Origin: Streptomyces sp. NBC_01224
Lineage (GTDB): Bacteria > Actinomycetota > Actinomycetes > Streptomycetales > Streptomycetaceae
DNA: 64,000 nt
Direction: 5' to 3'
Assembly: GCF_036002945.1 (NCBI RefSeq)
Contig: NZ_CP108529.1
Coordinates: forward strand, 372,001 to 436,000
Shown here: in pieces, positions 18,149 to 27,178 of the stretch
How positions within the stretch are numbered: position 1 is the first letter of the stretch
Layout: each line of letters begins with the position of its first letter
The notes under the pieces: generated by a model
The model's input: the letters and a program-made list of their open reading frames with translations, nothing else
Told to the model about the DNA's origin: nothing
Database searches by the model: none
Translations under genes and position numbers: made by a program

Positions 18149-19066
18149 TCAGAAAGGTTGGTCGCCGACAATCCCCGCGCGCTCCATCTTGCGGACGGCG
18201 GGCCAATAGTCCTGGACGGCGTAATGCTGGGTGGAGCGGTTGTCCCAGATGGCGACGCTGTTCTTCTGCCAGCGCCAGCGCACCTGGTACTCGGGCACGG
18301 CCGCCTGGCTGATCAGGTAGTTCAGGAGACCGCCCGATCCGGGCGCGTAGTCCTGGCCGAAGCGCACGTTCTCGGGCGTGTGGTAATTGACGAAGTGTGT
18401 GGTGAAGGCATTGACGAAGAGAATCTGCTCGCCGGTCTCCGGGTGAGCACGCACCACCGGGTGCTCCGGGTCCGGGAAGCGGGCCTTCAGCTCGTGACGT
18501 TGCTCCGTCGGCATCACAGCGCCGAAGGTCGCCTCGATGCTGTGCCGTGCGCGCAGGCCCGCAATCTGCGTCTTGATGTGCTCCGGCAGCCTGCGATAGG
18601 CCTCAGCCATGTTGACCCAGATCGTGTCACCACCGACCTCTGGTGTTTCCACGCAGCGCAGCACGGCGCCCATGGGCGGGCACGCGCGCCAGGTTGCGTC
18701 GCAGTGCAGCGCGTTCTCGTAGTGCTCGGGTTTGCTGTCCAGATCCTTGTAGATGCGGACCAGCCCCGGGTGTTCGGGGTCGCTGCCGACCACCGGATGG
18801 TCCTCCAACGGGCCGAAGCGCCCGGCGAAGGCGATGTGTTCGGCGCGCGTGATCTCCTGGTCCCGCAGGAACAGGACCTTGTACTGCAGCAGCAGCGCCT
18901 TGATCTCGGCGAACAGATCGCCGTCGCGCGCGGCGTCGCCGAGGTTCACACCGGACAGTTCGGCGCCGATGGTGCAGGTCAGCGGCTCAACCTTGATCGA
19001 GGTACGGAGGACGCCCGGACGCACCAGGGCGGGCGTGCCTTCCTTCGGGCGGACGGTCTGGGACAT
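18149..19066 (-). CDS. TauD/TfdA-family Fe(II)/2-oxoglutarate dioxygenase
   Basis: From ATG 19066, preceded by AGGAGTG, the product is 305 residues, normal for the family. The iron-binding facial triad is visible: His121 and Asp123 in ENALHCDATW and the distal His281 in STQHYAVQDY. LLQYKVLFLRDQEITRAEH and FGPLEDHP near the N-terminus are typical of TauD/TfdA. Such enzymes hydroxylate a carbon next to a heteroatom and so release sulfite, phenol or amine. In this operon it could open a xenobiotic or amino-acid-like substrate, the product then being handled by the oxidoreductase and BKACE enzyme. An in-frame GTG at 19087 is less likely as start. Confidence 0.92.
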   Translation of the reverse strand: MSQTVRPKEGTPALVRPGVLRTSIKVEPLTCTIGAELSGVNLGDAARDGDLFAEIKALLLQYKVLFLRDQEITRAEHIAFAGRFGPLEDHPVVGSDPEHPGLVRIYKDLDSKPEHYENALHCDATWRACPPMGAVLRCVETPEVGGDTIWVNMAEAYRRLPEHIKTQIAGLRARHSIEATFGAVMPTEQRHELKARFPDPEHPVVRAHPETGEQILFVNAFTTHFVNYHTPENVRFGQDYAPGSGGLLNYLISQAAVPEYQVRWRWQKNSVAIWDNRSTQHYAVQDYWPAVRKMERAGIVGDQPF

Positions 19067-19105
19067 GTGCTCACTCCTGGGGGTCACGTGCGGGGCACGG
19101 CGAGC

Positions 19106-20077
19106 TCAGAGGACGAAGACGGAAGATCCCGTGGTCCGTCCCGCTTCCAGGTCACGATGGGCCTGTACCGCGTCCTGAAGGGCGTAGCGCTGGTTGATCT
19201 CGATCTTGATACGACCAGCCGCGACGTGCCCGAACAGTTCCCCGGCCAGGGCGTCCCGCTCCGCCGGCTCGGCGATGTAGTCGGCCAGAGCGGGACGGGT
19301 CACGAACAGCGAGCCGTGGATGGCCAGTTGCATGGCGTCGAGCGGTGGAACTCCTGAGGCCGTGCCGAAACACACCAGCAGGCCGCGGCGTTGCAGCGAG
19401 GCCATGGATCCGGCGACGGTGTCCTTGCCGATACTGTCGAAGACGACCGGGACGCCCTTGCCGTCGGTCAGTTCACGCACCCGCTCGGCCACGTTCTCGC
19501 GCCGGTAGTAGACGATGTGCTCGCAGCCGTGGGCGCGGGCGACCTCGGCCTTCTCCTCGCTGGAGACCGTGCCGATCACCGTGATGCCGAGCAGCTTCGC
19601 CCACTGGGAGACGATCAGACCGACGCCGCCGGCCGCCGCGTGGAGCAGCACGGTATCGCCGGACTTCAGCGGGTGGATCCGGCGCAGCAGGTATGCCGCG
19701 GTGAGTCCGCGCATGGTCATCGCCGCGGCGGTCTCGCAGCCGATCTCGTCCGGCAGCTTGATCAGTGAATCCGCGGGCATGACCCGCTCCGTGCTGTAGG
19801 CACCCAGCGGACTGCCGGTGTAGGTCACACGGTCGCCCTCGGCGACATGCGGCACCCCCTCGCCCACGGCCTCGATCACACCCGAGGCCTCCACGCCGAG
19901 CCCCGCAGGCAGCGGAGCCGGGTACAAGCCGGTGCGGAAGTAGGTATCGGCGAAGTTGAGTCCGACGGCGACGTGCCGGATCCGTACCTCGCCCGGACCC
20001 GGGTCGCCGACGACGACCTGTTCCCACCGCATGACCTCAGGGCCACCGGTTTCATGGAATCGAATGGCGTGTGCCAT
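19106..20077 (-). CDS. Zn-independent quinone oxidoreductase (MDR family)
   Basis: The product is 323 residues from ATG 20077 (MAHAIRFHETGGPEVMRWE), the exact length of Qor-type NADPH:quinone reductases. The GroES-like domain holds GLNFADTYFRTGLYPAPLPA. The Rossmann part holds LLHAAAGGVGLIVSQWAKLL, GTVSSEEKAEVARAHGCEH and VFDSIGKDT. The structural-zinc Cys cluster of alcohol dehydrogenases is absent. It lies 39 bases before the dioxygenase gene and 82 bases after the BKACE gene. It may reduce an enone intermediate or relieve quinone stress. Confidence 0.9.
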   Translation of the reverse strand: MAHAIRFHETGGPEVMRWEQVVVGDPGPGEVRIRHVAVGLNFADTYFRTGLYPAPLPAGLGVEASGVIEAVGEGVPHVAEGDRVTYTGSPLGAYSTERVMPADSLIKLPDEIGCETAAAMTMRGLTAAYLLRRIHPLKSGDTVLLHAAAGGVGLIVSQWAKLLGITVIGTVSSEEKAEVARAHGCEHIVYYRRENVAERVRELTDGKGVPVVFDSIGKDTVAGSMASLQRRGLLVCFGTASGVPPLDAMQLAIHGSLFVTRPALADYIAEPAERDALAGELFGHVAAGRIKIEINQRYALQDAVQAHRDLEAGRTTGSSVFVL

Positions 20078-20159
20078 GACGTGCTCCGTTTGCTCGTGTG
20101 TGGGGGCTGTGTGGGGCGACGGCGGGGCGGGAACCCTGGCCGCCGCCAGTAGGATCGAA

Positions 20160-21218
20160 TCAGCTCTTGAGGTCGCGCAGCATGGAACCGCGCCGGCCGG
20201 GGCGGCGGTTGGGCACCATGCCGAGCCGGTCCAGGGTCTCGTCGGCGTCCGAGTACCATTCGCCGATCCTGTAGATCTTCTTCGCCTCCTGCCCGGTGGC
20301 GATCTCGCGCCCGAGCGCATGGGCGATCTTGACCATCTGCTCGACCTGCTCCACGGAGGACATCCGCTCGCCCTTGTGCCGCCACAGGTTGTCCTCGTTG
20401 CCCACCCGCACGTGGGTGCCGAGGGCGATGCCGATCGCGTTCATCGGCGCCACCGCGCGCATGGATGCCTCGATGGTGAGCACGGCGCCGTCCGGGACAC
20501 GGCGGATGAACTCGATCAGATCGGCCGGGTGCCGGCCGGCGAACCCGCCGCCGATGGCAACGTAGTTGAGCACCAGCGGACCGCTGTAGATGCCCTTGCG
20601 GATCAGCCGCTCCACGGTCTCCAGCTGCGCCATGTTGGCGAGTTGGAAGTGCGGCTGGATGCCGTTGGCACGGAGCCGCGCGAGGTGCTCGAGGTAGAAG
20701 TCCGGCCCGGCCTCGACCACCATGTCCCGATAGGCCTTGTAGTAGCCGGGCTTGGCGATCGAGGTGCCCTCGATGTCCTCGTCGTCGAAGAGCTCGACGA
20801 TGTTCATCTGGTTGGTATTGATCGCGATCGTCACCTGGTCAGGCCCCGGAGTGATCTCGGCCAGCATATGGCGAGTGTCGTAGCTGAGCCACTTGGCGTC
20901 GCCGCCCTCGTCCTCGGGGGCGAAGGAGATCGACCCGCCGATCTGCAGGACCATGTCCGGCACGGCCTCGCGCAGGCGGGCCATCAGTTCGTTGAACATG
21001 GAGATGCGCTTGGATCCGTGGCCGTCCAGCTCGCGCACGTGGATGTGCAGCACCGTGGCGCCGGCGTTGTAGCAGTCGACGGCCGCCCGCACGTGCTCGT
21101 CCATGGTGAGCGGTAGGTCGTCGGCGTCACCGGGCAACCACTCCGGCCCGTAGGGCGCGGCCTGGATGACCAGCCTCTCCTGGTTCTCCGGATACAGGGA
21201 GTCGTCGAAGAAGTGCAT
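20160..21218 (-). CDS. BKACE-family (3-keto-5-aminohexanoate cleavage-type) enzyme
   Basis: The product is 352 residues with a strong AAAGGAGATGG site before ATG 21218. It belongs to the DUF849/BKACE family, metal-dependent TIM barrels that condense a beta-keto acid with acetyl-CoA to give acetoacetate and a new acyl-CoA. The metal ligands His58-x-His60 are in VLHIHVREL. LVLNYVAIGGGFAG, ASMRAVAPMNAIGIALGTHV and RVGNEDNLWRHKGE are family features. It is the first gene of the operon that continues with quinone oxidoreductase, dioxygenase, transporter and hydrolase. BKACE substrates vary widely (lysine, carnitine and others), so the exact keto acid is not known. Confidence 0.88.
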   Translation of the reverse strand: MHFFDDSLYPENQERLVIQAAPYGPEWLPGDADDLPLTMDEHVRAAVDCYNAGATVLHIHVRELDGHGSKRISMFNELMARLREAVPDMVLQIGGSISFAPEDEGGDAKWLSYDTRHMLAEITPGPDQVTIAINTNQMNIVELFDDEDIEGTSIAKPGYYKAYRDMVVEAGPDFYLEHLARLRANGIQPHFQLANMAQLETVERLIRKGIYSGPLVLNYVAIGGGFAGRHPADLIEFIRRVPDGAVLTIEASMRAVAPMNAIGIALGTHVRVGNEDNLWRHKGERMSSVEQVEQMVKIAHALGREIATGQEAKKIYRIGEWYSDADETLDRLGMVPNRRPGRRGSMLRDLKS

Positions 21219-21602
21219 GGTCCATCTCCTTTGTCGGATGGGTCTTCACTCGCCACACGCATCACTGCCTTCGATGCGAGGCCCGGAGGGCTTGCGAGGA
21301 GCGGACGCGGGAATGCAGACGGGGTTCCCGGGCTCGCCGGGGGCTCGGATACGATCGGCGGGCCCGGGAGGGAACATTCGGCTGCGGGCAGGATTTCTGC
21401 CCGTCCTCGTGGGATCGGCCTTGTCCCTTGCGGTGAGGCAACGTTAAGGGTGGGCCAGGGCGCGCGCTTGACCGAAGGTGACAGAAGACTTACCGCTTGG
21501 GGACATGCCTTGCCGTCGCGGCCGCCGTCCCCGGTCCCAGGCAGGGTCATGCCGGGATATGGCGTGAACGGCCGTTCCACACCCCTGCAGAAATCTGAGT
21601 GG
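21219..21602. other. Probable promoter region of the BKACE operon
   Basis: This 384-base gap between the AraC-type regulator and the BKACE gene holds no gene I can support. Because both neighbours are on the minus strand, it should carry the operon promoter and the regulator's binding sites. I see no strong palindrome or consensus boxes. Confidence 0.4.
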
Positions 21603-22625
21603 TCACTCCTCGCCGGAAGGCCGCTGCCCGGTACCGCGGACCCGCCACTCCCTCGGGCTGCAGCCGAACCGCTCGCGGAACCAGCGCGAGAAAGCACTCG
21701 GTGCCGAGAATCCCAGAAGCCCGGAGATCTCCGTGAACGAGCGGCGCGGGTTCGCCACGAGCTGCTCCGCGAGCTGGGTACGTGTGGCGTTGAGAACGGC
21801 GGAGAACGTCTCGCCCGAGGCCGCGAGGTGCCGGTGGATCGTCCTCCGGTCGATGCCGAGGCTGTCTGCGACCTGCTCGATCGAACAGCGCCCGGTGGGC
21901 AGCAGGACTTCGATCAGCTCACGCACCCGGTCCAGCACGGTGGTGTCCTTCGAGACCGCGATGGACTCGAAATACTGCCGGGCATAGGTCCGCAGCAGCG
22001 GGTCCGACATGGGGTTGGGAGCCTTGAGATCGCTGGCGTAGAAGACGATCCCGTTGAACTCCCGGTCGAATTCCACTACGGGACCGAAGAGGCGCCGGTG
22101 GGTACCGGGATCCACCGGCGCGTCGTGCGTGAAGCACACGGACAACGGCTGCCACCGGTTACCGAGAAAGCTGCGGAGGACCCCGTGGAAAGCGCCCACG
22201 GCCAGCTCCGTGGCCTGGCGGGCGGCCATCGCCTCACCCAGCTCGAGGCTCACCTTGAGGGTGGCCAGGCCGTTCGCCCCGGAGAGCCGGCTGCGGAGCA
22301 TCTCGTTGTACATGTGCTCATGGCGGACGAGAAGTTCGAGGGCACTGCGGACATCGGGCTCGTCGCGCAGGACCAGACTGATGGGGCCGAGATTGGAGAA
22401 GCTGCGCCGCTCGGCGAGGAGCAGGCCGAAGTCCCCGCGCCGTGAGGCCGCCGCCGAGAGTTCGAGCAGCTGGGTGACCGCCGTGCCGGGGATCCATCTG
22501 TCCTGGACCGTGAGGCCGACAGGGTCAAGGCCCACGCGCTTCATCAGGGCCCGCGCATCGATGCCCAGCGACTGGCTGACCTCGACATAGTTGTTCAGCG
22601 CTGCATTGCGGACAAGAGGCTTCAT
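21603..22625 (-). CDS. AraC-family regulator (OruR/ArgR-like ligand-binding domain)
   Basis: From ATG 22625 the product is 340 residues, matching AraC regulators with an N-terminal 'arabinose_bd'-type domain. That domain spans about residues 1-200 (LNNYVEVSQSLGIDARALMK, ISLVLRDEPDVRSALELLVR). The double helix-turn-helix spans about residues 235-330: CSIEQVADSLGIDRRTIHRH and SFTEISGLLGFSAPSAFSRW followed by FRERFGCSPREWR. GTG 22673 is in frame but has no ribosome-binding site. It sits upstream of the BKACE operon on the same strand and divergent from the dioxygenase-relic/acyl-CoA ligase unit, and probably controls both. Confidence 0.9.
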   Translation of the reverse strand: MKPLVRNAALNNYVEVSQSLGIDARALMKRVGLDPVGLTVQDRWIPGTAVTQLLELSAAASRRGDFGLLLAERRSFSNLGPISLVLRDEPDVRSALELLVRHEHMYNEMLRSRLSGANGLATLKVSLELGEAMAARQATELAVGAFHGVLRSFLGNRWQPLSVCFTHDAPVDPGTHRRLFGPVVEFDREFNGIVFYASDLKAPNPMSDPLLRTYARQYFESIAVSKDTTVLDRVRELIEVLLPTGRCSIEQVADSLGIDRRTIHRHLAASGETFSAVLNATRTQLAEQLVANPRRSFTEISGLLGFSAPSAFSRWFRERFGCSPREWRVRGTGQRPSGEE

Positions 22626-22989
22626 GGGCGCGCTCCAGGGGGCTTTGTCCCCAAGTGATAAGTGAGATGTCACGTCACGTCAAGCCATGGGCCACGTCGT
22701 GACCTAGCGTTGCACCACTGCGGTGAGGTTCTCCGCCTGGATGCGGCGCCCCGGCCGATCGGAAATTCAGCGGAGAGCACCATGGCAAAAAAGTTCACGT
22801 GCTGACCAGCCCTGAAAAGGCGGCACGGAATTTCCTGCAGATCAATGAATTCGGGGCAATGACACGCACCGAAGCCGTCAGAGATATTCCGCAAGGAAAG
22901 GCGAGAGGTCGTACGCACGATTTCTGTTCCAGCCAGCAATGAGCTGCACACGAGTCCGAAGAAAGACGTACGACCTGAGGGAAGTCACC
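22626..22989. other. Divergent regulatory region between araC-type gene and dioxygenase relic
   Basis: No gene is evident. Near 22668-22682 three TCACG/TCA-like units follow one another (GTCACGTCACGTCA), a direct-repeat pattern of the sort AraC proteins bind. The rest contains no recognisable promoter boxes. Confidence 0.4.
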
Positions 22990-23525
22990 GTGAAAAGCGT
23001 GATCAACGTGCTGCGTCGGCCCTGCACCGGGCCGGCCGTGTGGGCGGGTCCGGACCTGGCGGACTCCGAGGAATGGGTCCTGCGGCTCTCGCCGGCGCAG
23101 ATCGACGAACTCGAGGCGGCCCTGCGCGCGGTGCGTGCGCGGGGCCTTCCACTGCTGAAGATGACCGCCGGCGATTTTCCGCTGCCGACCCTGGCCGGCG
23201 AACTGGAACGCATCGCCGGCGTACTGGAGAACGGACGCGGATTCGTGCTCGTCAAACGCATTCCGGTCGAGCGATACAGCCAGGCGGCGGCAAACACCAT
23301 TTTCTGGGGAGTGGGCCGGCATCTGGGTGTTCCGGTGTCGCAGAAGGCATCAGGCCACATGCTGGGCCACGCCCGGGACACCGGCCGTAGCCTTGCCGAC
23401 CCGGGAACGCGCGAATACCAGACCAGAGCGAGGTTGCCGTTCCACACCGACGGATCCGATGCCCTCGGGCTGCTGTGCCTGCGAGCGGCCCGCTCCGGCG
23501 CACGCACCGCCGTCGTCAGCCGGCC
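22990..23525 (+). pseudogene. Truncated TauD/TfdA-type dioxygenase (N-terminal part)
   Basis: From GTG 22990, preceded by GAGGGA, the frame encodes the first ~178 residues of a TauD-like dioxygenase: LADSEEWVLRLSPAQIDELE, GDFPLPTLAGELERIAG, NGRGFVLVKRIPVERYS, FWGVGRHLGVPVSQKASGHM, and the iron motif FHTDG (His152, Asp154) followed by LGLLCLRAARSG. After about 23525 similarity ends and the distal His is missing, so it cannot bind iron normally. The frame stays open for another 60 non-homologous codons and then runs in frame into the acyl-CoA ligase. The reading is a 3' deletion that left the ligase behind a dead dioxygenase. Confidence 0.75.
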
Positions 23526-23703
23526 GTGCGGCAGGGACGCGGCCTGCCGCCCGGCTTCTGGGGAGATCCGCACAGCACCGGCAGCGGCCCCGATCGCGGC
23601 GGGGTTGCCCCCGCGACGTGATCGCCACGCAAAAATCCGTGGGCCTCGGCGGCTGCCGGCACCCATGGTGACCGCCGCCACCCCAGATCAAAGAGGAAAC
23701 CGA

Positions 23704-25209
23704 ATGAACAACCTCGCCACGCTCCTGACCGAATCCGCCCGGGCCCACGGCGACCTCGTCGCCGTTCGCCAGGATGAGATCGCCCTCACCTATGGCCAAC
23801 TGAACGACGCGAGCGCCCGGTTCGCCACACTGTTGCAGACCAAGGGCGTCCGGCCGGGCGACCGCGTCGCGTTGGTCATGCCCAACGTCACCTGTTTCCC
23901 GGTCGCGTACTACGGCATCCTCCGCTGCGGTGGCGTGGTGGTACCGATGAATCCGCTGTTGAAGGCCCGTGAAATAGCCTTCACACTCCGGGATTCCGGA
24001 TCGCGGATCGTGGTGACACTCCCGCGGTGCGCGGACCAGGTCGCAACGGCCGCGGCGGAAGTCGGGGCCGACTGCCTGGTCGCCGACTCGACGGCGTTCG
24101 ACACCCAAGTGCGGGCCGCCGAACCGATGCCCCACGTCGTCGACCGGGCAGAGGACGACACTGCCGTGATCCTCTACACATCGGGCACGACAGGAACCCC
24201 GAAGGGCTCCGAGCTGACCCACCGCAACCTGATGACCAACGCGGCCACCGCGACCGAGACGCTGCTCCACGTCAGGCCGGGCGACGTACTGTTCGGGGGC
24301 CTGCCGCTGTTCCACGCCTTCGGGCAGACCTGCGCTCTCAACACTGCCGTCGCCGCGGGCGCCACTTTGACCCTGCTGCCGAGGTTCGAGCCGGCCAAGG
24401 CGCTGGAGATCATGCATCACGACGGGGCCACCGTCTTCCTGGGCGTCCCCACGATGTACACAGCCCTGCTCCACACCGAGATCCCCGACGGCTACGACCT
24501 CTCACCACTGCGCCTGGCCGTATCCGGCGGTGCTTCCTTGCCGGTCGAGGTACTGCACGACTTCGAACGGGAATTCGGCGTCACGGTGCTGGAGGGCTAT
24601 GGGCTGTCGGAGACTTCGCCCGTCGCGTCGTTCAACCCCCCGGACAGGCCACGCAAGGCCGGCTCGATCGGCCTCCCGATCCGCGGGGTCGAGCTCAAGG
24701 TCGTGGCGGACGACGGCACCTCGGTGGGCCCGGGCGAGGTGGGTGAGATCGCGATCCGCGGCGACAACGTGATGAAGGGCTACTGGAATCGTCCGGATGC
24801 GACCGCGGATGCCATCCGGGACGGGTGGTTCCACAGCGGCGACCTGGCCCGAGTCGACGAGGACGGCTATTACTTCATCGTCGACCGGAAGAAGGACCTC
24901 ATCATCCGCGGCGGATACAACGTCTACCCACGTGAGATCGAGGAGGTGCTCTACGAACACCCGGCCGTCGCCGAGGCCGCAGTGGTCGGCGTGCCGCACG
25001 CGAGCTACGGAGAGGAGATAGCCGCCGTCGTGACCCTCCGGGACGGTGCACGGATCACGGCCGATGAGATACGCGACCATGTCAAACAGCGGGTGGCGGC
25101 CTACAAGTATCCGCGGATCGTCACATTCACCGACGTACTCCCCAAGGGAGCAACCGGCAAGATCCTCAAGCGGGAGATCGTCGTCAAGCAGAAGGCTTCC
25201 ACGGACTGA
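23704..25209 (+). CDS. Acyl-CoA ligase (AMP-forming, fatty-acid/aryl-CoA type)
   Basis: The product is 501 residues from ATG 23704, with AGAGGAAACCG upstream. The adenylate-forming motifs are all present: ILYTSGTTGTPKGSELTH, GGLPLFHAFGQT, EGYGLSETSP, GWFHSGDLARVDEDGYY, DRKKDLIIRGGYNVYPREIE and the catalytic Lys in PKGATGKILKRE. It converts a carboxylic acid, ATP and CoA to the acyl-CoA. The reading frame is open upstream through the dioxygenase relic, so a 740-residue fusion could also be made, but the internal site looks like the real start. Likely partners are the divergent BKACE operon products, which use CoA thioesters. Confidence 0.92.
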   Translation: MNNLATLLTESARAHGDLVAVRQDEIALTYGQLNDASARFATLLQTKGVRPGDRVALVMPNVTCFPVAYYGILRCGGVVVPMNPLLKAREIAFTLRDSGSRIVVTLPRCADQVATAAAEVGADCLVADSTAFDTQVRAAEPMPHVVDRAEDDTAVILYTSGTTGTPKGSELTHRNLMTNAATATETLLHVRPGDVLFGGLPLFHAFGQTCALNTAVAAGATLTLLPRFEPAKALEIMHHDGATVFLGVPTMYTALLHTEIPDGYDLSPLRLAVSGGASLPVEVLHDFEREFGVTVLEGYGLSETSPVASFNPPDRPRKAGSIGLPIRGVELKVVADDGTSVGPGEVGEIAIRGDNVMKGYWNRPDATADAIRDGWFHSGDLARVDEDGYYFIVDRKKDLIIRGGYNVYPREIEEVLYEHPAVAEAAVVGVPHASYGEEIAAVVTLRDGARITADEIRDHVKQRVAAYKYPRIVTFTDVLPKGATGKILKREIVVKQKASTD

Positions 25210-25389
25210 ACCGATCTGGTTCGACGACGGCAACCGCAGGAAGACGCCGCGTGCGCAGCGTGGTGGGGCTTCTGGTCGACGGTCTGCGTAAGCCGCGCTG
25301 TTCGGATCGTGGTGGATGCCTGCCCGGTCCTCGCTGTTCCGAGCCGGGCGACGGCCGGATTCGGATCCGCTGATGGCGCTGTTCGCCGC

Positions 25390-25730
25390 CACCGCCCGGC
25401 GCCGGCCAACGAGCAGACGCCGGGAGCGTTCTGGCGTGGGCTGCGGCTGGTGGCGGTGGAGGGCACGTGCTGGGATGCCGCTGACAAGTCGCCCGGCCGA
25501 CCGAGGGGGCCTTCGGTCGTCCGGGCGACACCCTTGGCCCGGACAAGGCGGCGTTCCCGCAGGTACGGATGGCGGCGCCGGTGCAGGGTGGCACGCGCGC
25601 GGTACCTGATACGGAGCTGGACGACTGCCGGGCCGGGGAGCCGACGCTGCGAGCCCGCGTCGAGTGGCTGGTCGGCGGGCCCGGCCATGCTGGTCCTGGC
25701 CGACCGGGTCTTCCCCGGCGTGTCGTGATG
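25390..25730 (+). pseudogene. IS4-family transposase relic
   Basis: Three frames together give an IS4-type transposase core: TPGAFWRGLRLVAVEGTCWD, GAFGRPGDTLGPDKAAFPQV, RMAAPVQGGTRAVPDTELDD and GPAMLVLADRVFPGV. The family usually has IDGT at the first catalytic site; here it is VEGT, so the Asp is replaced by Glu. With at least two frameshifts and no ends, it is dead. The surrounding 25210-25824 contains nothing else I can identify. Confidence 0.7.
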
Positions 25731-25824
25731 GCGGGTGTTCACCACCGCCACGACACGCCGAGTGACGCACTCTCGGGCGGCGGAGCACCTCGGGGGTGGT
25801 GCCACGGTGTGCGTGGCCGCCCTG

Positions 25825-27159
25825 TCAGTTCTGGAGTTCCCCGAGCCAGCGCAGGGCGCTCCGGCTCGGCAGGAAGCAGTACTCGCCGCCGCGGGTGACG
25901 ACGAAACGCGGCAGTGGGGCGAGGCGCCGTCGAAGCGGTCGCCGGGGAATGGTGAAGCCGGTGACTCCGTCGTGGGATCCGGTGACAGGGTCTTTGGTGT
26001 TGCCCGCGCCGAAGAAGACGCCGTCGTTCATCCATTCCGACTGGACGAACTCGAACTGCCGCCCGAGGTGGGCTCCGATGAACGCGAACATCAGGCCGCG
26101 GTCGGCCCCGTCGTCCTCCAGGACCCCCTCGGGCAGCGGCGAACCGTAGACGGCGCCGCGTCTGATCATGCGGTGCAGGCGCACTTCACCCGCCACCGAG
26201 GCATCGCGGGGGTTGGCCCGGCGGATGTGGCAGCCGCCGGGCGTGATGAACCCCGCAGGATCGTCTCGCTCGTACAGGAAGGTGTTGCGGCGGTCCCCGT
26301 CGGTACCGAGAGCGGGGTCGTCGCACCGCGGACTGAGCGCGAGGGGGGCTCCGCTGCGCCAGCGCCCCATGATCTTGGCCGCGAGCAGTTCCTCGTCTTC
26401 GGGAGAAGTGGCGTTGTCCCGAAGGTAGCGCCGGAACGCGGCAACGTCCTGGTGGAGCTTGCGGAAGACCGCGTAGCTGCCGTTGCGCCCCAGCACCTCC
26501 GGCTGCGGGGTCTGGAGACCGCCGATCTCGTCCCGGTAGCCGAGCACGAACTCCCCGGCCTTCAGCGGCGACTCCAGCCGGTTCGACCCGGCGATGCCGC
26601 TTCCTTCGACGGCTGGATGGCTGACGCCGTCGCGATAGCCGAAATGCTCGGTCTCGGTGGGCAGCGCGTAACAGTCCTGCCGCCAGATCGCGGTCACACC
26701 GGAAAGGTGGTCGTACGCGGGGCGGGCCCGATCGAGGGCCGCCTCCAACTGTTGGGGGTCAGGCGCGACCGCCGTGAGCACCACATGGACATCCGGCGTG
26801 CCCAGCGACGCTTCCCAGTTCTCGGGGCTGCTCTCGCCGACGTCGCCCAGCGTTCCGGCCCGGGCGGCCATCCCCTGCCGGAACTCCCAGGCGAACGTGT
26901 CCAGTGATGCGCGCGGCACACCCAGGGCCTCCAGACCGTGGCAGGAGACCGCGACACTGACCCAGGTGTCCCCCCGGGGGCTGACCGAGTCGGCGGCGGA
27001 GGTCACCACCACGCTCGCGCGCCGCATCAGCTCCCGCCCGTCCGCCCGGTCATCGACGCGGAACACAAGGTAGGTCGCCGCGTAGGGAGTCGGCCGGGGG
27101 CTGAGAACCCCGCGCTGAATATCGTCGAGTTCCAGCGCGACTTGCGTAGGCCCGCTCAC
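25825..27159 (-). CDS. DyP-type heme peroxidase
   Basis: The product is 444 residues, with GGGAGG before GTG 27159. DyP hallmarks are present: the distal-side motif GYRDGVSHP with catalytic Asp177 (GxxDG), the proximal heme-ligand His329 in VRLHRMIRRG, and the closing segments NDGVFFGAGNTKDP and GGEYCFLPSRSALRWLGELQ. No Tat or Sec signal is visible, so it is cytoplasmic unless packaged. No encapsulin gene or C-terminal encapsulin-targeting peptide is seen. It is the last gene of a three-gene operon, 19 bases after the 337-residue protein. DyP enzymes use H2O2 to oxidise dyes, phenolics or porphyrins; the natural substrate here is unknown. Confidence 0.93.
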   Translation of the reverse strand: MSGPTQVALELDDIQRGVLSPRPTPYAATYLVFRVDDRADGRELMRRASVVVTSAADSVSPRGDTWVSVAVSCHGLEALGVPRASLDTFAWEFRQGMAARAGTLGDVGESSPENWEASLGTPDVHVVLTAVAPDPQQLEAALDRARPAYDHLSGVTAIWRQDCYALPTETEHFGYRDGVSHPAVEGSGIAGSNRLESPLKAGEFVLGYRDEIGGLQTPQPEVLGRNGSYAVFRKLHQDVAAFRRYLRDNATSPEDEELLAAKIMGRWRSGAPLALSPRCDDPALGTDGDRRNTFLYERDDPAGFITPGGCHIRRANPRDASVAGEVRLHRMIRRGAVYGSPLPEGVLEDDGADRGLMFAFIGAHLGRQFEFVQSEWMNDGVFFGAGNTKDPVTGSHDGVTGFTIPRRPLRRRLAPLPRFVVTRGGEYCFLPSRSALRWLGELQN

Positions 27160-27178
27160 GGTTCACCTCCCTGCGAAG

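Noticed and set aside
16940-19357. An 805-codon plus-strand open frame opposite the MFS and dioxygenase genes
   Set aside because: The minus strand carries the MFS and TauD motifs; this frame is a shadow.
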